64,000 nucleotides of DNA from an uncultured Paracoccaceae bacterium (lineage in GTDB: Bacteria > Pseudomonadota > Alphaproteobacteria > Rhodobacterales > Rhodobacteraceae): positions 1-64,000 of the forward strand of contig CANKYO010000002.1 of NCBI GenBank assembly GCA_947488175.1, read 5' to 3'. Both the position numbers and the translations under genes were made by a program. The number at the start of each line of letters is the position of its first letter. The stretch's first letter is position 1. Below are positions 25,570 to 35,419 of this stretch, in pieces. Under the pieces are notes generated by a model that did no database searches, was not told where the DNA came from, and was given only the letters and a program-made list of their open reading frames with translations.

Positions 25570-27684
25570 ATGCCAAAAGGCATTTGTCTGGTGTCATCGG
25601 TTGCAACTGCAATTGCGACAGGCGCCATCGGTCAAGAGGTAACAGCGACCTATTCGCTTTACGGGACACCCGGTCTGCTGGAAATGCCCACAGCGCAAAC
25701 CGCGCCGGAAAACGCGTTGGCGGCCACGTTCTCATATACAGAAGGGCTTGGGCAGGTAACCCTGACCTTTCAGGTTAACCAGCGCCTTTCGGCCAGCTTT
25801 CGTTATGCAAATGTCGAACTGTTCAACGACCCCCCCGAAAGCGGAACAGAGCGCGAGGTTGAACGTGGGTTTGACCTGCAATACCGGTTCAACAACGAAA
25901 CGACCTATGTGCCGGCCATCGCTGTGGGCCTGCGCGACTTTCTGACCCCCGGTCGGTTCCAGTCAGAATATGTCGTGGCATCGAAATCATTCGGTGACAA
26001 TCTGATTGTGACGACGGGTATTGGCTGGGGCGCGATGGGCACCCGTGACGGGTTCGCCAACCCGCTCGGTGGCGATTTTGAAGTCCGCCCCGCCCCCGAT
26101 CTGCCCGGCGGTCAACTTGGGTCCGATCAGTGGTTCCGCGGCGATGCAGCGATGTTCGGGGGGGTGGAATATCAGATCAATGACCGGTGGGGCGTCAAGG
26201 CCGAGTATTCGACAATTGACTACACCGAAACCGCCTTTGGCGTGGTGCGCGAAACAGAGTCTCCGGTCAACTACGGGCTGACGTACAGACCGCGCCCCGG
26301 TGTCCAATTGGGGCTATCTTATCTTTATGGCACGCAGCTTGGCGTCTCGGGCAGCTTCGAACTGAACCCCAACGCGCGTGCCACCGGAAGCGGGCTCGAC
26401 AAATCGCCACCGCCGGTCAAGGTCCGGCCTGCCGATAGCCTGGCCGCGGAAAGCTGGGACAGAACCGCCTTGCCTGACAGGGCACTGCGGCGGGCGTTGG
26501 CCGGTTTGCTGGAAATCGAAAACATCACGCTGACGGGGCTGGAGCTGACTAATACCACCGCGCGGGTCCGGTATATCAACAGCTCTTTCCGGTCAGAGGC
26601 GCAGGCGGCAGGCCGCACGGCCCGCATGATGACGCAGGTGATGCCACCCTCCATCGACGCGTTCATTCTGGAACCCGAACGGCGTGGTATCCCAATCTCA
26701 GCCATCACCATTTCGCGGCGGGATATCGAACAACTTGAAAACCGCGCAGGCGGCACGGCGGCCATGCTCGACCGGTCCGGGTTCGGCGATGCGGGCGGCT
26801 CGCAAGGGCTCGATGCCGTGGCATCGGACGAAAGCGCTTTTTCATGGGGTCTTGGCCCTTACTTCCGGATTAACCCGTTCAGCAATGATGGCTCTGTTGA
26901 TGTCGATCTGGGGCTCAGCCTGCGTGGGGTCTATCGGATCAGGCCCAATCTGGTGCTGTCCGGGGCCATCGAACAAAGCGTGGTGCCCCCCGAAGATGAC
27001 CCGACAGGCGTGGAGCGGACACCGGACATTCAAAACGTCCGGTCCGACGGCAGCCTTTACGGCAATGACGGCGTGCCGGTGTTGGCAAATCTGACGCTGA
27101 ACCACTTCTCCCGCCCCGGCACCAATCTCTATGGCCGGGTCAGCGTCGGCTATCTGGAACGGATGTTCGGTGGTGTGTCGGGCGAGCTGTTGTGGAAGCC
27201 CGTCGAAAGCAGTTTCGGACTGGGGATCGAAGTCAATCAGGTCGCACAGCGTGACACCGATATGGGTTTAGGGTTCGACGAATATGACTATGACGTCACC
27301 ACCGGACATGTGTCGGCCTATTATGACCTTGGCAACGGGTATCACACGCAACTGGATGTGGGGCGCTATCTGGCGGGCGACTGGGGGGCGACCATTTCGG
27401 TTGATCGCGAATTCGACAATGGCTGGGTGATCGGGGCCTATGTGACCCAAACGGATATGTCTTACGAGGATTTCGGCAGCGGATCCTACAACAAGGGTGT
27501 GCAGGTCACGATCCCACAGGATTTCTTTACCGGGACACCGACGCGCGGAAGCTACGGCAATACGTTCCGCACACGCGTCGGCGATGGCGGGGCACGGCTG
27601 CAGGTCGATGGGCGCTTGTACGACGTTGTGCGGGAAGGTCATCTGCCCGATCTGTCCGACACTTGGGGGAGGTTCTGGCGATGA
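25570..27684 (+). CDS. yjbH: YjbH-type outer-membrane exopolysaccharide protein
   Basis: 704 residues. ATG at 25570 with GGGGAG upstream; signal peptide-like start, mature chain from about QEVTATYSLYGTPGLLEMPT, the conserved N-terminus of YjbH/GfcD. These are large beta-barrel proteins proposed to take part in exopolysaccharide or group-4 capsule export. Alternating beta-barrel patterns run to a C-terminus with VVREGHLPDLSDTWGRFWR. The start codon of yjbF overlaps its stop, the E. coli yjbEFGH pairing in a changed order. Confidence 0.88.
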   Translation: MPKGICLVSSVATAIATGAIGQEVTATYSLYGTPGLLEMPTAQTAPENALAATFSYTEGLGQVTLTFQVNQRLSASFRYANVELFNDPPESGTEREVERGFDLQYRFNNETTYVPAIAVGLRDFLTPGRFQSEYVVASKSFGDNLIVTTGIGWGAMGTRDGFANPLGGDFEVRPAPDLPGGQLGSDQWFRGDAAMFGGVEYQINDRWGVKAEYSTIDYTETAFGVVRETESPVNYGLTYRPRPGVQLGLSYLYGTQLGVSGSFELNPNARATGSGLDKSPPPVKVRPADSLAAESWDRTALPDRALRRALAGLLEIENITLTGLELTNTTARVRYINSSFRSEAQAAGRTARMMTQVMPPSIDAFILEPERRGIPISAITISRRDIEQLENRAGGTAAMLDRSGFGDAGGSQGLDAVASDESAFSWGLGPYFRINPFSNDGSVDVDLGLSLRGVYRIRPNLVLSGAIEQSVVPPEDDPTGVERTPDIQNVRSDGSLYGNDGVPVLANLTLNHFSRPGTNLYGRVSVGYLERMFGGVSGELLWKPVESSFGLGIEVNQVAQRDTDMGLGFDEYDYDVTTGHVSAYYDLGNGYHTQLDVGRYLAGDWGATISVDREFDNGWVIGAYVTQTDMSYEDFGSGSYNKGVQVTIPQDFFTGTPTRGSYGNTFRTRVGDGGARLQVDGRLYDVVREGHLPDLSDTWGRFWR

Positions 27685-28340
27685 CACTGTCCAAATGGTT
27701 TATGGCTGTCGGCGCGGTCTTGATCGGATTATCCGCTTGCGGGCCCTTGAATGAAGGCAGCACAGCATCGCAACTGGGTGGTCTGGTGATGGGGCGGGTC
27801 ACCGGGGCAGAAGCACAGCCGGTGTCTGGTTCATCTGTGCCGCAGGACCAGATTTTGTCCAACCCGGGTAAATACATAAGGGTCAACATACGTGACCTGA
27901 ACCGGTGGGACACCAGCGTGCAGGCTGGCAGCAATGCCAACCGGGCGACCTGGGTCGATAGTGCAAACATCAGCGTGACATTCGAAAACGGGATTGTTGT
28001 CGCGACCCGCGGTCTGGTGCGCGATTTGATGGCAGCGGACGTATCGCAATCATGGGCGGCAATTCGCTCAGGCGGCGGTGAAGCGCAGCGTGTGCATGAA
28101 TTTCTGACGAATATGGACGGAATTTCGACGGAACTGTTGCAGTGCCGCATCGCTTCGCAAGGTCGAGAAGTCGTCGAAAGGCTGCAAATCAAGCAGAATA
28201 CGACCCGTTTTGAAGAAAAATGCGGAAATGAAAACCTGCAATTCGCCAATGTTTATTGGGTAAATGACGCAGGGACAATTATTCGCAGCCTTCAGGCCAT
28301 TTCACCCGATGCCGGATACCTTCAAATCGACATCTTCTAA
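27681..28340 (+). CDS. yjbF: YjbF-type lipoprotein
   Basis: 219 residues. The ATG at 27681 overlaps the yjbH stop (ATGA). Lipoprotein signal MTLSKWFMAVGAVLIGLSAC with lipobox LSAC (Cys20). The mature chain resembles YjbF/GfcB lipoproteins of exopolysaccharide loci (VTFENGIVVATRGLVRDLM, FANVYWVNDAGTIIRSLQAI). Probably works with YjbH at the outer membrane. Confidence 0.85.
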   Translation: MTLSKWFMAVGAVLIGLSACGPLNEGSTASQLGGLVMGRVTGAEAQPVSGSSVPQDQILSNPGKYIRVNIRDLNRWDTSVQAGSNANRATWVDSANISVTFENGIVVATRGLVRDLMAADVSQSWAAIRSGGGEAQRVHEFLTNMDGISTELLQCRIASQGREVVERLQIKQNTTRFEEKCGNENLQFANVYWVNDAGTIIRSLQAISPDAGYLQIDIF

Positions 28341-28443
28341 ACTATTCCATGGTATCTTGGATTTTGCCTACTGTGCTGATTTAATGCGCGAATGTGGGGC
28401 GGCGAAAGGCCGTCGTCCACCCGTGCATTAATGGAGTACCGAC

Positions 28444-28656
28444 ATGCGCCTTACAACTACGCTCGCCGCCGCAGCCGCTCTGGCTGTTTCTGGATTTGCC
28501 GCCAACGCTGGTGGTATGTCACCTGAAGTGATGGAAGCCCCTGTCGTCATCGTTGACGAACCAGCACCAGCCGGGTCTTCGATCAACAGCACCTACCTGA
28601 TCCTTGGTGTTCTGGCTGCCCTGCTGATCGCAGCTGCCGTGAACGCAAACGACTAA
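28444..28656 (+). CDS. Tiny secreted/membrane peptide, tandem copy 1
   Basis: 70 residues: signal peptide (MRLTTTLAAAAALAVSGFAA, cleavage after NAG or ANA), an acidic Pro/Val linker (EAPVVIVDEPAPAG) and a C-terminal hydrophobic helix preceded by SSINSTYLILGV and ended by NAND. GGAG lies 8-11 bases before the ATG. Almost the same as the next gene in its last 32 residues. Function unknown; position after yjbHF suggests a link to exopolysaccharide, where E. coli also encodes a tiny secreted protein (YjbE), but sequence similarity to YjbE is not evident. Confidence 0.8.
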   Translation: MRLTTTLAAAAALAVSGFAANAGGMSPEVMEAPVVIVDEPAPAGSSINSTYLILGVLAALLIAAAVNAND

Positions 28657-28677
28657 GTCGAAAAACAAAAATAACAA

Positions 28678-28710
28678 TTGATCGGCCGGCACATGTCGGC
28701 CGTTTGGAAC
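28678..28710 (+). terminator. Weak hairpin after peptide copy 1
   Basis: CGGCCG (28682-28687), GCACATGT, CGGCCG (28696-28701), followed by TTTGG only. It may attenuate transcription between copies 1 and 2 or cap the 3' end. Confidence 0.4.
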
Positions 28711-28724
28711 AAGGGAAAATAAAC

Positions 28725-28937
28725 ATGCGCTTTGCAACTACACTTGCTACAGCCGCCGCACTGTCGGTTTCCGGTTTTGCCGCACAGGCTGGCGGTCTTG
28801 ACCCCGTTGTCATGGACCCACCCCCAGTGATCGTTCAAGAACCTGAACCAGCAGGCTCCTCGATCAACAGCACATACCTGATTGTAGGCGTTCTGGCCGC
28901 TCTGCTGATTGCAGCTGCCGTGAACGCAAACGACTAA
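28725..28937 (+). CDS. Tiny secreted/membrane peptide, tandem copy 2
   Basis: 70 residues from the ATG at 28725 (MRFATTLATAAALSVSGFAA), with AGGGAAAAT upstream. Signal peptide, AGGLDPVVM, Pro-rich acidic linker, SSINSTYLIVGV and a hydrophobic helix ending NAND. Both copies keep length and tail exactly, which argues they are real, selected genes. Confidence 0.82.
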   Translation: MRFATTLATAAALSVSGFAAQAGGLDPVVMDPPPVIVQEPEPAGSSINSTYLIVGVLAALLIAAAVNAND

Positions 28938-28951
28938 GCGAAAACTGTCTT

Positions 28952-28975
28952 GGAACTGGCGGTTGCGCCAGTTCC
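28952..28975 (+). terminator. Hairpin after peptide copy 2
   Basis: GGAACTGGCG, loop GTTG, CGCCAGTTCC: a perfect 10-bp stem 14 bases after the stop codon. There is no T-run after it, so termination strength is uncertain. Confidence 0.55.
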
Positions 28976-29133
28976 AATTCGGATCTTATGGCTGCCTGAC
29001 AGCATGATCCCCGCAATATCCCAATAACACCGCAGATTTCGCCGCCGCTGCGGGTTCAGTATTGCCGCCCCAATCAACTGCCGATAACTTATTCATTATT
29101 CGTCGGTTCTTATTTTCGACAGGGATACACAGA

Positions 29134-29343
29134 GTGCGAAACTTCAAAACGACAGTATTGGCTGCATCTATTTGCCTAAACGGGTCATTGGCGCATGCTG
29201 GTGGCTTGGCCACTCCTGTAGAAGAACCAACCGTCGCCGCACCCGCAGCGCCTTTTGATCCTCCACAGGGATCGGTGAATGGCGGCTATCTACTGCTGGG
29301 TGCGTTTGCACTGATGGCGGCACTGGCTGCCGCAAGCCAATAG
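29134..29343 (+). CDS. Tiny secreted/membrane peptide, diverged copy 3
   Basis: 69 residues from GTG at 29134, with AGGGA 8 bases upstream. Same plan as copies 1 and 2: signal peptide (ending NGSLAHA), GGLATPVEEP, Pro/Ala linker, SVNGGYLLLGAFALM and a hydrophobic end without NAND. A longer in-frame start at 29062 lacks a signal sequence at its N-terminus and is less likely. Unknown function; convergent with holA, 4 bases apart. Confidence 0.7.
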   Translation: MRNFKTTVLAASICLNGSLAHAGGLATPVEEPTVAAPAAPFDPPQGSVNGGYLLLGAFALMAALAAASQ

Positions 29344-29347
29344 ACAC

Positions 29348-30370
29348 CTAGCGCCGCGCCATCATCGCAAGACGAATAAGGGTCCGCTCCATCAGCGCGC
29401 TTTGTGGCGCTGTGTTCGCGGACCGCAACTGCAAATCAACATCCGTCAGCGCCGTCAATGCCCGTTCCAGCCTGTCGCGGCCCCAGTGCCCCGCCTGCCT
29501 GGCGATCTTGTCACGCCGCGGGCCGAAAACCGGTGGGCGTAACCGCCCGACACCGGCGGCAGGTCCACCAGGGTCGGATGCTACGGTGTGGAGCCTGCGA
29601 AAGTGGCGCATCGCGCCGATGCATAAGGTTACCGGTGTGACACCCTGTGCATAGAGATTGCGCAGCACCGGCCCCAGCTGATCCGCTTGACCCAGCGATA
29701 CGACCTCCAACACGTCGTCCACATCGACCTCCGCCGATTGGGGGGCATTCGCCATCACATCGGCAATAGTCAGTGGCGTCGTGTCGCCACGCTTGTAAAG
29801 GCTGACCTTCTCGATCGTCTGTCGAAAATCGCCCGGTTCCAACGACCCCGCCAGGGACATCAGGGCGTCCATCACATCGCGATCAGGCATGTCGATGCCC
29901 GATTGCGCCAGCGTCTGCTCAATATCCGCCACGGTGGGTGGGTCGTCGTAGATCCCTATGGCCACAGCATTGCCGTGACCTTCAAAGGCCTTGCGCAGCG
30001 CCGATTTGGCCGTCAACTGCCCCGCGGTAACAACGACCTGGGCATCGCCCGGCTTCCAATCCTGAAGCGCTGCATCAAGCACCTTGGCCAGCCCGTCAGT
30101 CGCATCCTCAACAAAGGCGACCCTGTGGCCGGGAAAGAATCCTTGCGCCTTGATCGCATCGTCCAGCAATGCAGGGTCCTTGCGCAAGTCGGCGGCATTG
30201 ATGCGGGTCAGGCGCATCTCTTCCTCGCCGGCGGGTCCAACCAGTGCGGCAATCGCCTCTTGCCGTTTGTCGGCCACCCGCATCGGGTCCGCACCAAAGA
30301 TCAGCAGACCCGTATGCCCCGGATCAGGCTTGCGGAAATAGGCTGTCGCGGCGTTCCCGGTCAGTTTCAT
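29348..30370 (-). CDS. holA: DNA polymerase III delta subunit
   Basis: 340 residues. The clamp-loader subunit that opens the beta clamp. Family features: FGADPMRVADKRQEAIAALV at the N-terminus, VAFVEDATDGL, VVVTAGQLTAKSALRKAFEG, DRDVMDALMSLAGSLEPGDF and RNLYAQGVTPVTLCIGAMRH. It overlaps lptE by 4 bases, the usual lptE-holA coupling in proteobacteria. Confidence 0.93.
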   Translation of the reverse strand: MKLTGNAATAYFRKPDPGHTGLLIFGADPMRVADKRQEAIAALVGPAGEEEMRLTRINAADLRKDPALLDDAIKAQGFFPGHRVAFVEDATDGLAKVLDAALQDWKPGDAQVVVTAGQLTAKSALRKAFEGHGNAVAIGIYDDPPTVADIEQTLAQSGIDMPDRDVMDALMSLAGSLEPGDFRQTIEKVSLYKRGDTTPLTIADVMANAPQSAEVDVDDVLEVVSLGQADQLGPVLRNLYAQGVTPVTLCIGAMRHFRRLHTVASDPGGPAAGVGRLRPPVFGPRRDKIARQAGHWGRDRLERALTALTDVDLQLRSANTAPQSALMERTLIRLAMMARR

Positions 30371-30852
30371 TGTGAAAGATCGGTGGACAGGATCAGCAAG
30401 CGGCTGACGATCATGTCGGCCAGCGCAACAGACAGGCGTGCAGTAGCATCGGTCCTTGCGGCTTGTGTCGCCACCGTCGTCCCTGTTGCAGCATAGCTGG
30501 TAAAGCTTTCAGATTTACCCTCGGCTGCGATTTCACCGGTCGCAATTGCACGCAGGGACCAATCGGCACGACCAACGACATTGAACCGCACCGTGTCACC
30601 CGCGGCGGTGATCGCTGCGGGCTGGCTGTTTTGGGAAAGCGCAACACGCAGTTCGTATCGGGCGTTCCGCGGAACACCCAACCGCTGTTCCAACCGCTCG
30701 CGCAAGCGATACCCGGCAACGGTTTCATCTGTCTGAAATGTCACAAGACCGCGCAGTGCAGACCCATCACCATAGATCGGGGCAAAGCCGCAACCGCTCA
30801 GGGCCAAAAGGCCCAAAGCGGCAGCGCGGCGAGAGATCGGATCAGATGACAA
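30367..30852 (-). CDS. lptE: LPS-assembly lipoprotein LptE
   Basis: 161 residues. Plug lipoprotein of the LptDE outer-membrane LPS translocon. Begins with TTG at 30852 (an in-frame stop lies two codons upstream and no ATG is available), inside the end of leuS; GGATCG lies upstream. Signal [20 protein letters not shown], lipobox LSGC (Cys21), followed by [20 protein letters not shown], the typical LptE N-terminus, and [10 protein letters not shown]. Confidence 0.88.
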   Translation of the reverse strand: MSSDPISRRAAALGLLALSGCGFAPIYGDGSALRGLVTFQTDETVAGYRLRERLEQRLGVPRNARYELRVALSQNSQPAAITAAGDTVRFNVVGRADWSLRAIATGEIAAEGKSESFTSYAATGTTVATQAARTDATARLSVALADMIVSRLLILSTDLSQ

Positions 30853-33391
30853 TGTTCACGATCCGCCCCGGCACCACGATCAATTTCTTGGGGCTGGCGC
30901 CGTCCAGCGCACGTTGCACCGCATCAAGCCCCATGACGATCTCTTCAACCGCGTCCTTGCTCGCGTCCGGTGCCACCTGAATTTCAGCCCGCCGTTTGCC
31001 ATTGATCTGGATAGGCATCGTGATAGTGTCTTCTACCAGCATGGCAGGATCGGCAACAGGCCACAGCGCAGTAGTGATCAGCCCCTCTTCGCCCAGCATG
31101 GACCAGACTTCCTCTGACAGATGCGGCGTCATCGGCGACATCATCTGCGCCAGCGCCTTGGCCGCGGCACGTTTCGCCGTACCGCCCGCCTTGGACTTTG
31201 CCAGAACATTGGTAAACGCGTAAAGCTTGGCAATCGCGGCGTTAAAGCCGAACGTCTCAATGCCCATCGTCACATCATGGATTGTGCGATGTATCGCGCG
31301 GGTCAATTCGTCGTCACCCTCTGCGGTTCCATCCGGCATGTCCGCGATCTCGGTCACGATACGATGGACACGGTTCAAGTGCTTGTACGTCGCCTCGGCC
31401 CCGGAGGCAGTCCATTCCACATCCCGCTCCGGCGGACTGTCAGACAGGACGAACCACCGGGCGGTGTCTGCGCCGTACTTGGCCAAAATATTGTCAGGAT
31501 CGACGACATTCTTTTTGGATTTGGACATCTTTGCGGAGGGGATGACATCCACGGTCTCACCCGTCGCACCCAGTCGGGCACCACTTTCGGTCCATTCAAT
31601 ATGTTCCGGCAGGTGATAGACGGGTCGATCCCGCTCATCACGGGTGACATAGATCTCATGCGTCACCATGCCTTGGGTGAACAGCGCATTGAACGGCTCT
31701 TCCGTGCCTTGTGGTAAATGCCCGGTCATCTGCATTGCGCGTGCAAAGAGCCGGCTGTACAGCAGATGCAGAATAGCGTGTTCGATACCCCCGATATACT
31801 GATCGACATTCATCCAGTATGACGCATCCTCCAGATCAGTAGGCGTCTCTGCATGAGGGGCGGTAAAGCGGGCAAAGTACCACGAGCTGTCCACAAACGT
31901 GTCCATCGTGTCCGTCTCGCGGCGGGCGGGCTTGCCGCAGGACGGGCAGGCGCAATCACGCCATGTCGGATGACGGTCCAGCGGGTTGCCCGGAATGTCG
32001 AAACTGACATCGTAAGGCAACTCAACCGGCAGGTTTTCCTTCTTCTCGGGCACCACACCACAGTCATCACAATGGACAACGGGGATCGGACAGCCCCAGT
32101 AACGCTGCCGGGACAATCCCCAGTCGCGCAGGCGGTATTTGACCTGGGCAGTGCCCAGATCATGCGCCTCGAAGTAATCGATGGTCGCGTCAATCGCCTC
32201 TTCACTGGTGCATTCGGAAATCCCGGCGAAATGGTCGATGAACACCACCTTTTCGGTCTTGGGCGGCACCAGTGCCTCATCAGCGACGTCCACATCTTCG
32301 CCGGGCATATGGAACGCGTTACGGACCGGCAAACTGTATTTGCGGGCAAAATCCAGATCGCGCTGGTCATGTGCAGGGCATCCGAAAACGGCACCGGTGC
32401 CGTAATCCATCAAGACAAAGTTCCCGACCCACACCGGCAATTCCTGATCCGCATAAATCGGATGCTTGACGCGGATGCCCGTATCAATCCCCTTCTTCTC
32501 GGCCTTCTCCATCGCCGCCTCGGTTGTGTCCATCTTGCGGGTCTCGGCGATGAACGCGGCCAGTTCGGGGTTCTCTTCGGCCATGGCAACTGACACCGGG
32601 TGTTCCGGCGAAATTGCGACAAAACTAGCGCCGCGCATGGTGTCAGGACGGGTCGAGTAGCAGACAATTGGGTCGCCGCCATCGGTGCGATGGAACGGAA
32701 TCTCGATCCCCCGCGACTTGCCGATCCAGTTCGACTGCATCAGCTTGACCTTGGCGGGCCAGTTATCCAGCGTATCAATCGCGGTCAGCAATTCCTCGGA
32801 ATAGTCGCTGATCTTGAAGAACCACTGCACCAGTTCGCGCCGCTCAACCTCGGCGCCCGACCGCCAGCCCTTTCCGTCGATCACCTGCTCATTGGCCAGG
32901 ACGGTCATATCGACCGGATCCCAGTTCACCACCGCTTTCTTGCGATAGATCAGCCCTTTTTCCAGAAAGTCGATGAACAGCGCTTGCTGCTGGCCGTAAT
33001 ACTCCGGATCACAGGTCGCGAATTCGCGGGACCAGTCGATCGAGAGGCCCAGCGGCTTCATCTGCGCCTTCATGTCGGCGATGTTCTGATAGGTCCAGTC
33101 CTTGGGGTGCCCGCCTGATGCCATGGCTGCATTTTCGGCCGGCATCCCAAAGGCGTCCCAACCCATTGGGTGCAGGATGTTATGGCCGGTCGCCAGCTTG
33201 TAGCGGGCAATCACATCGCCCATCGTATAGTTGCGCACATGGCCCATGTGGATGCGGCCGGACGGATAGGGGAACATCTCCAGCACGTAGTATTTTGGCT
33301 TGTCCGCACTGCGCACAGCCTTGAACGTCTCGGCCTCGGCCCATACGGCCTGCCATTTCGCCTCGATCTCGGCGGGATTGTAAGTGGTCAT
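30842..33391 (-). CDS. leuS: Leucyl-tRNA synthetase
   Basis: 849 residues, full length. Charges tRNA-Leu. The HIGH motif reads [12 protein letters not shown] (near residue 45), the KMSKS loop reads [14 protein letters not shown], and the CP1 editing domain lies between ([40 protein letters not shown]). A zinc-type Cys cluster CACPSCGKP is present. Start ATG at 33391 with GAGAG upstream; a TTG 15 bases earlier is unlikely. Overlaps lptE by 11 bases. Confidence 0.97.
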   Translation of the reverse strand: MTTYNPAEIEAKWQAVWAEAETFKAVRSADKPKYYVLEMFPYPSGRIHMGHVRNYTMGDVIARYKLATGHNILHPMGWDAFGMPAENAAMASGGHPKDWTYQNIADMKAQMKPLGLSIDWSREFATCDPEYYGQQQALFIDFLEKGLIYRKKAVVNWDPVDMTVLANEQVIDGKGWRSGAEVERRELVQWFFKISDYSEELLTAIDTLDNWPAKVKLMQSNWIGKSRGIEIPFHRTDGGDPIVCYSTRPDTMRGASFVAISPEHPVSVAMAEENPELAAFIAETRKMDTTEAAMEKAEKKGIDTGIRVKHPIYADQELPVWVGNFVLMDYGTGAVFGCPAHDQRDLDFARKYSLPVRNAFHMPGEDVDVADEALVPPKTEKVVFIDHFAGISECTSEEAIDATIDYFEAHDLGTAQVKYRLRDWGLSRQRYWGCPIPVVHCDDCGVVPEKKENLPVELPYDVSFDIPGNPLDRHPTWRDCACPSCGKPARRETDTMDTFVDSSWYFARFTAPHAETPTDLEDASYWMNVDQYIGGIEHAILHLLYSRLFARAMQMTGHLPQGTEEPFNALFTQGMVTHEIYVTRDERDRPVYHLPEHIEWTESGARLGATGETVDVIPSAKMSKSKKNVVDPDNILAKYGADTARWFVLSDSPPERDVEWTASGAEATYKHLNRVHRIVTEIADMPDGTAEGDDELTRAIHRTIHDVTMGIETFGFNAAIAKLYAFTNVLAKSKAGGTAKRAAAKALAQMMSPMTPHLSEEVWSMLGEEGLITTALWPVADPAMLVEDTITMPIQINGKRRAEIQVAPDASKDAVEEIVMGLDAVQRALDGASPKKLIVVPGRIVNIVI

Positions 33392-33465
33392 ATCATGATC
33401 TCTCAAACGGGAAACGCCGGGCGAGCTGGCCCGGCGCTATTCATAATCGGGCGGGTTGCCGATGG

Positions 33466-33867
33466 CTATAGGGCACCGTCGGCAATACGAAGCTGGCGGG
33501 CGCGCGATAGGATCGCATCCTCGATGGCGCGCTGCGTCTCAAGCGCGACAGGACCGTTGCGCGACTGCAAGGCCACGTTCAGCGAACGGGCGTCCAATGC
33601 AGGATCACTGACCTGAATGGTGGCACGATAGGCGCGGCCACTACCGGGCGGCGTGCCAAACCCGGTTGAGATAACGCCGGTGAACGGGTCAGCCGTCTGA
33701 ACCGGCAAGAAGCTAAGCACATCAAGGGACGCAGCCCACAGATAGCGGTTCACTGCCACGTTTTCAGCACCGCGCGGGGTAGGGGCCGGTCCACCACCAC
33801 AGGCAGCCAGCGCACCAATGAGCAGAACCATCAGGCTTGCACGGGCAAGACGTATCATCGCAATCAA
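33466..33867 (-). CDS. DUF3576 lipoprotein
   Basis: 133 residues. Lipoprotein signal with lipobox LAAC (MVLLIGALAACGGGPAP), then AENVAVNRYLWAASLDVLSF, SGRAYRATIQVSDPALDARS and AIEDAILSRARQLRIADGAL, the DUF3576 pattern. The TTG at 33867 has GGGGG 8 bases upstream; the ATG at 33858 is the alternative. It is the first gene of a DUF3576-leuS-lptE-holA run, an order typical for Rhodobacteraceae, and probably serves the outer membrane. Exact function unknown. Confidence 0.85.
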   Translation of the reverse strand: MIAMIRLARASLMVLLIGALAACGGGPAPTPRGAENVAVNRYLWAASLDVLSFLPVQTADPFTGVISTGFGTPPGSGRAYRATIQVSDPALDARSLNVALQSRNGPVALETQRAIEDAILSRARQLRIADGAL

Positions 33868-33960
33868 AGCATTTCCCCCTGCGGGATCAATTCACGTTGG
33901 CCGAATATGTAGCGAAGGGGCGGCACTGTCACAAGCGGATATGCAAAAGGCCATGCGCCA

Positions 33961-33991
33961 AAAAGAAAGAGCGGCCCCAAAGGACCGCTCT
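33961..33991 (-). terminator. Rho-independent terminator of the porin gene
   Basis: AGAGCGG (33968-33974) pairs with CCGCTCT (33985-33991), extended by CC/GG inside. On the minus strand the stem is followed by TTTCTTTTT. It lies 25 bases past the porin stop. Confidence 0.85.
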
Positions 33992-34015
33992 GACTAAGTT
34001 CGATATATGGTTCGC

Positions 34016-35191
34016 TTAGAATGCGAAGGACAGCTCGACTGTTGTACCGGCCTGATAGTCGTCAGCACCGATTTCGTCTTCGTTGTCACCATCGTCGTCT
34101 TCAGCATAAGACACGAGCAGTTCTGCACCACCACCAAGGTCGTAGGTCGCAGCAACGTAGTAGTCTTCGTCGCCTTCGTTGTCATTCAGAACACCAGCAA
34201 AGACGGACAGACCGTTGCCAACGTCATAAGACCCTTCGAGGCTCCACTTTTCGGTGCCTTGGTCGTCCTGGTAGTCAGCAGTCACAGCGATTGGGCCGTC
34301 AGCATATGCAACGTTCAGGCCATAGTTATCTTCAGGATCGCCAGCGCCATCTTCAGAAACGTAATATGCAGTCGCAGTCACAGGACCAAACGGATATGCG
34401 ATTTTGACACCAGTCGACTGCTCGTCGGCGTTGGTCTCTTCAGCATAAGCAACGGTTACAGTTGCGCCTGCGAAGGTACCAGCAACGGAGATACCGAAGA
34501 CTTCGTCAGTGTTGAAGTCGCCATTCGCTGTAGCCGGATCGTAAACGACTGTATCAGTATCCACGAGTGCGGCATCAAATACCGACTCTTCCTGATAGGC
34601 GGCGGCGATGGTGACCACACCAAATTCAGCGGCCATACCAAATGAAAGCTGATCAACGTCATCACCGATGTCAGTATCGTCAGACACGATTACGCCTTCA
34701 GCATCGCTGATCACATAGGATACAGATGCTGATACCGGGCCGATGTTCACGTCACCACGGACCGCGTTTTCGCCATCAGCTTCGGAGAAGCTGTCGCCTT
34801 CCATGTCGCCAGCGGAAACCCAGTGAGTTTCAGCAGCAAAGGATGTATCGCCGATGAAGATACCAGCGTTTTCAGACTCAAGCGAAGCAACCCACTCATC
34901 AGCGCTGATGTTGCCGTTGTTTGTGTCGTTCACGATGTCGATCTCAAACGATGTCGATGCAGTCAGACCGTTGTCCAGAGTGGCGGACATTGTCACGTCG
35001 ATGTCGGTGTTCCAGTAGAAACCCTGCTCGTCGTCGTTGTAGTCTGGATTTGCCAGCGCAGTTGCGCTTGGATCGCTGTCATTGAAACCAAATTCTGTGT
35101 TACCGCTGAAGGTAATGGATGTGTGGCCATCAGCAGCAGCGGCACCAGCGAAGGCGACCAGAGCTGTCGTGGCAAGAAGGATGCTTTTCAT
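34016..35191 (-). CDS. Outer-membrane porin
   Basis: 391 residues. ATG at 35191 with GAGGGAAAA upstream; signal peptide MKSILLATTALVAFAGAAAA, mature N-terminus DGHTSITFSGNTEFGFND. Acidic, Gly/Ala/Thr-rich beta strands, no Cys, and a C-terminal Phe (GTTVELSFAF), as expected for a trimeric 16-stranded porin of the Rhodobacter capsulatus type. Strong ribosome site, terminator and codon regularity suggest high expression. Monocistronic. Confidence 0.9.
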   Translation of the reverse strand: MKSILLATTALVAFAGAAAADGHTSITFSGNTEFGFNDSDPSATALANPDYNDDEQGFYWNTDIDVTMSATLDNGLTASTSFEIDIVNDTNNGNISADEWVASLESENAGIFIGDTSFAAETHWVSAGDMEGDSFSEADGENAVRGDVNIGPVSASVSYVISDAEGVIVSDDTDIGDDVDQLSFGMAAEFGVVTIAAAYQEESVFDAALVDTDTVVYDPATANGDFNTDEVFGISVAGTFAGATVTVAYAEETNADEQSTGVKIAYPFGPVTATAYYVSEDGAGDPEDNYGLNVAYADGPIAVTADYQDDQGTEKWSLEGSYDVGNGLSVFAGVLNDNEGDEDYYVAATYDLGGGAELLVSYAEDDDGDNEDEIGADDYQAGTTVELSFAF

Positions 35192-35419
35192 GGATATTTT
35201 CCCTCGTGTTTTTTGCATTCCCAAGAATGCCAGATTTACTAGCATTGCGGACTACCTGCGCCTTACCGCCTGCACACTCAAGCAATTTGGGCGGCTTTAT
35301 GTCCTGTGATCCGGAAATGATGCATCAAGGACACACAGCGTTTTGGCCCATGACAACACGGGCAAATCACCTTATTTCAGGCCGAAACACAGCGTGATCC
35401 TTATTTTTCGGAGCCTCCC

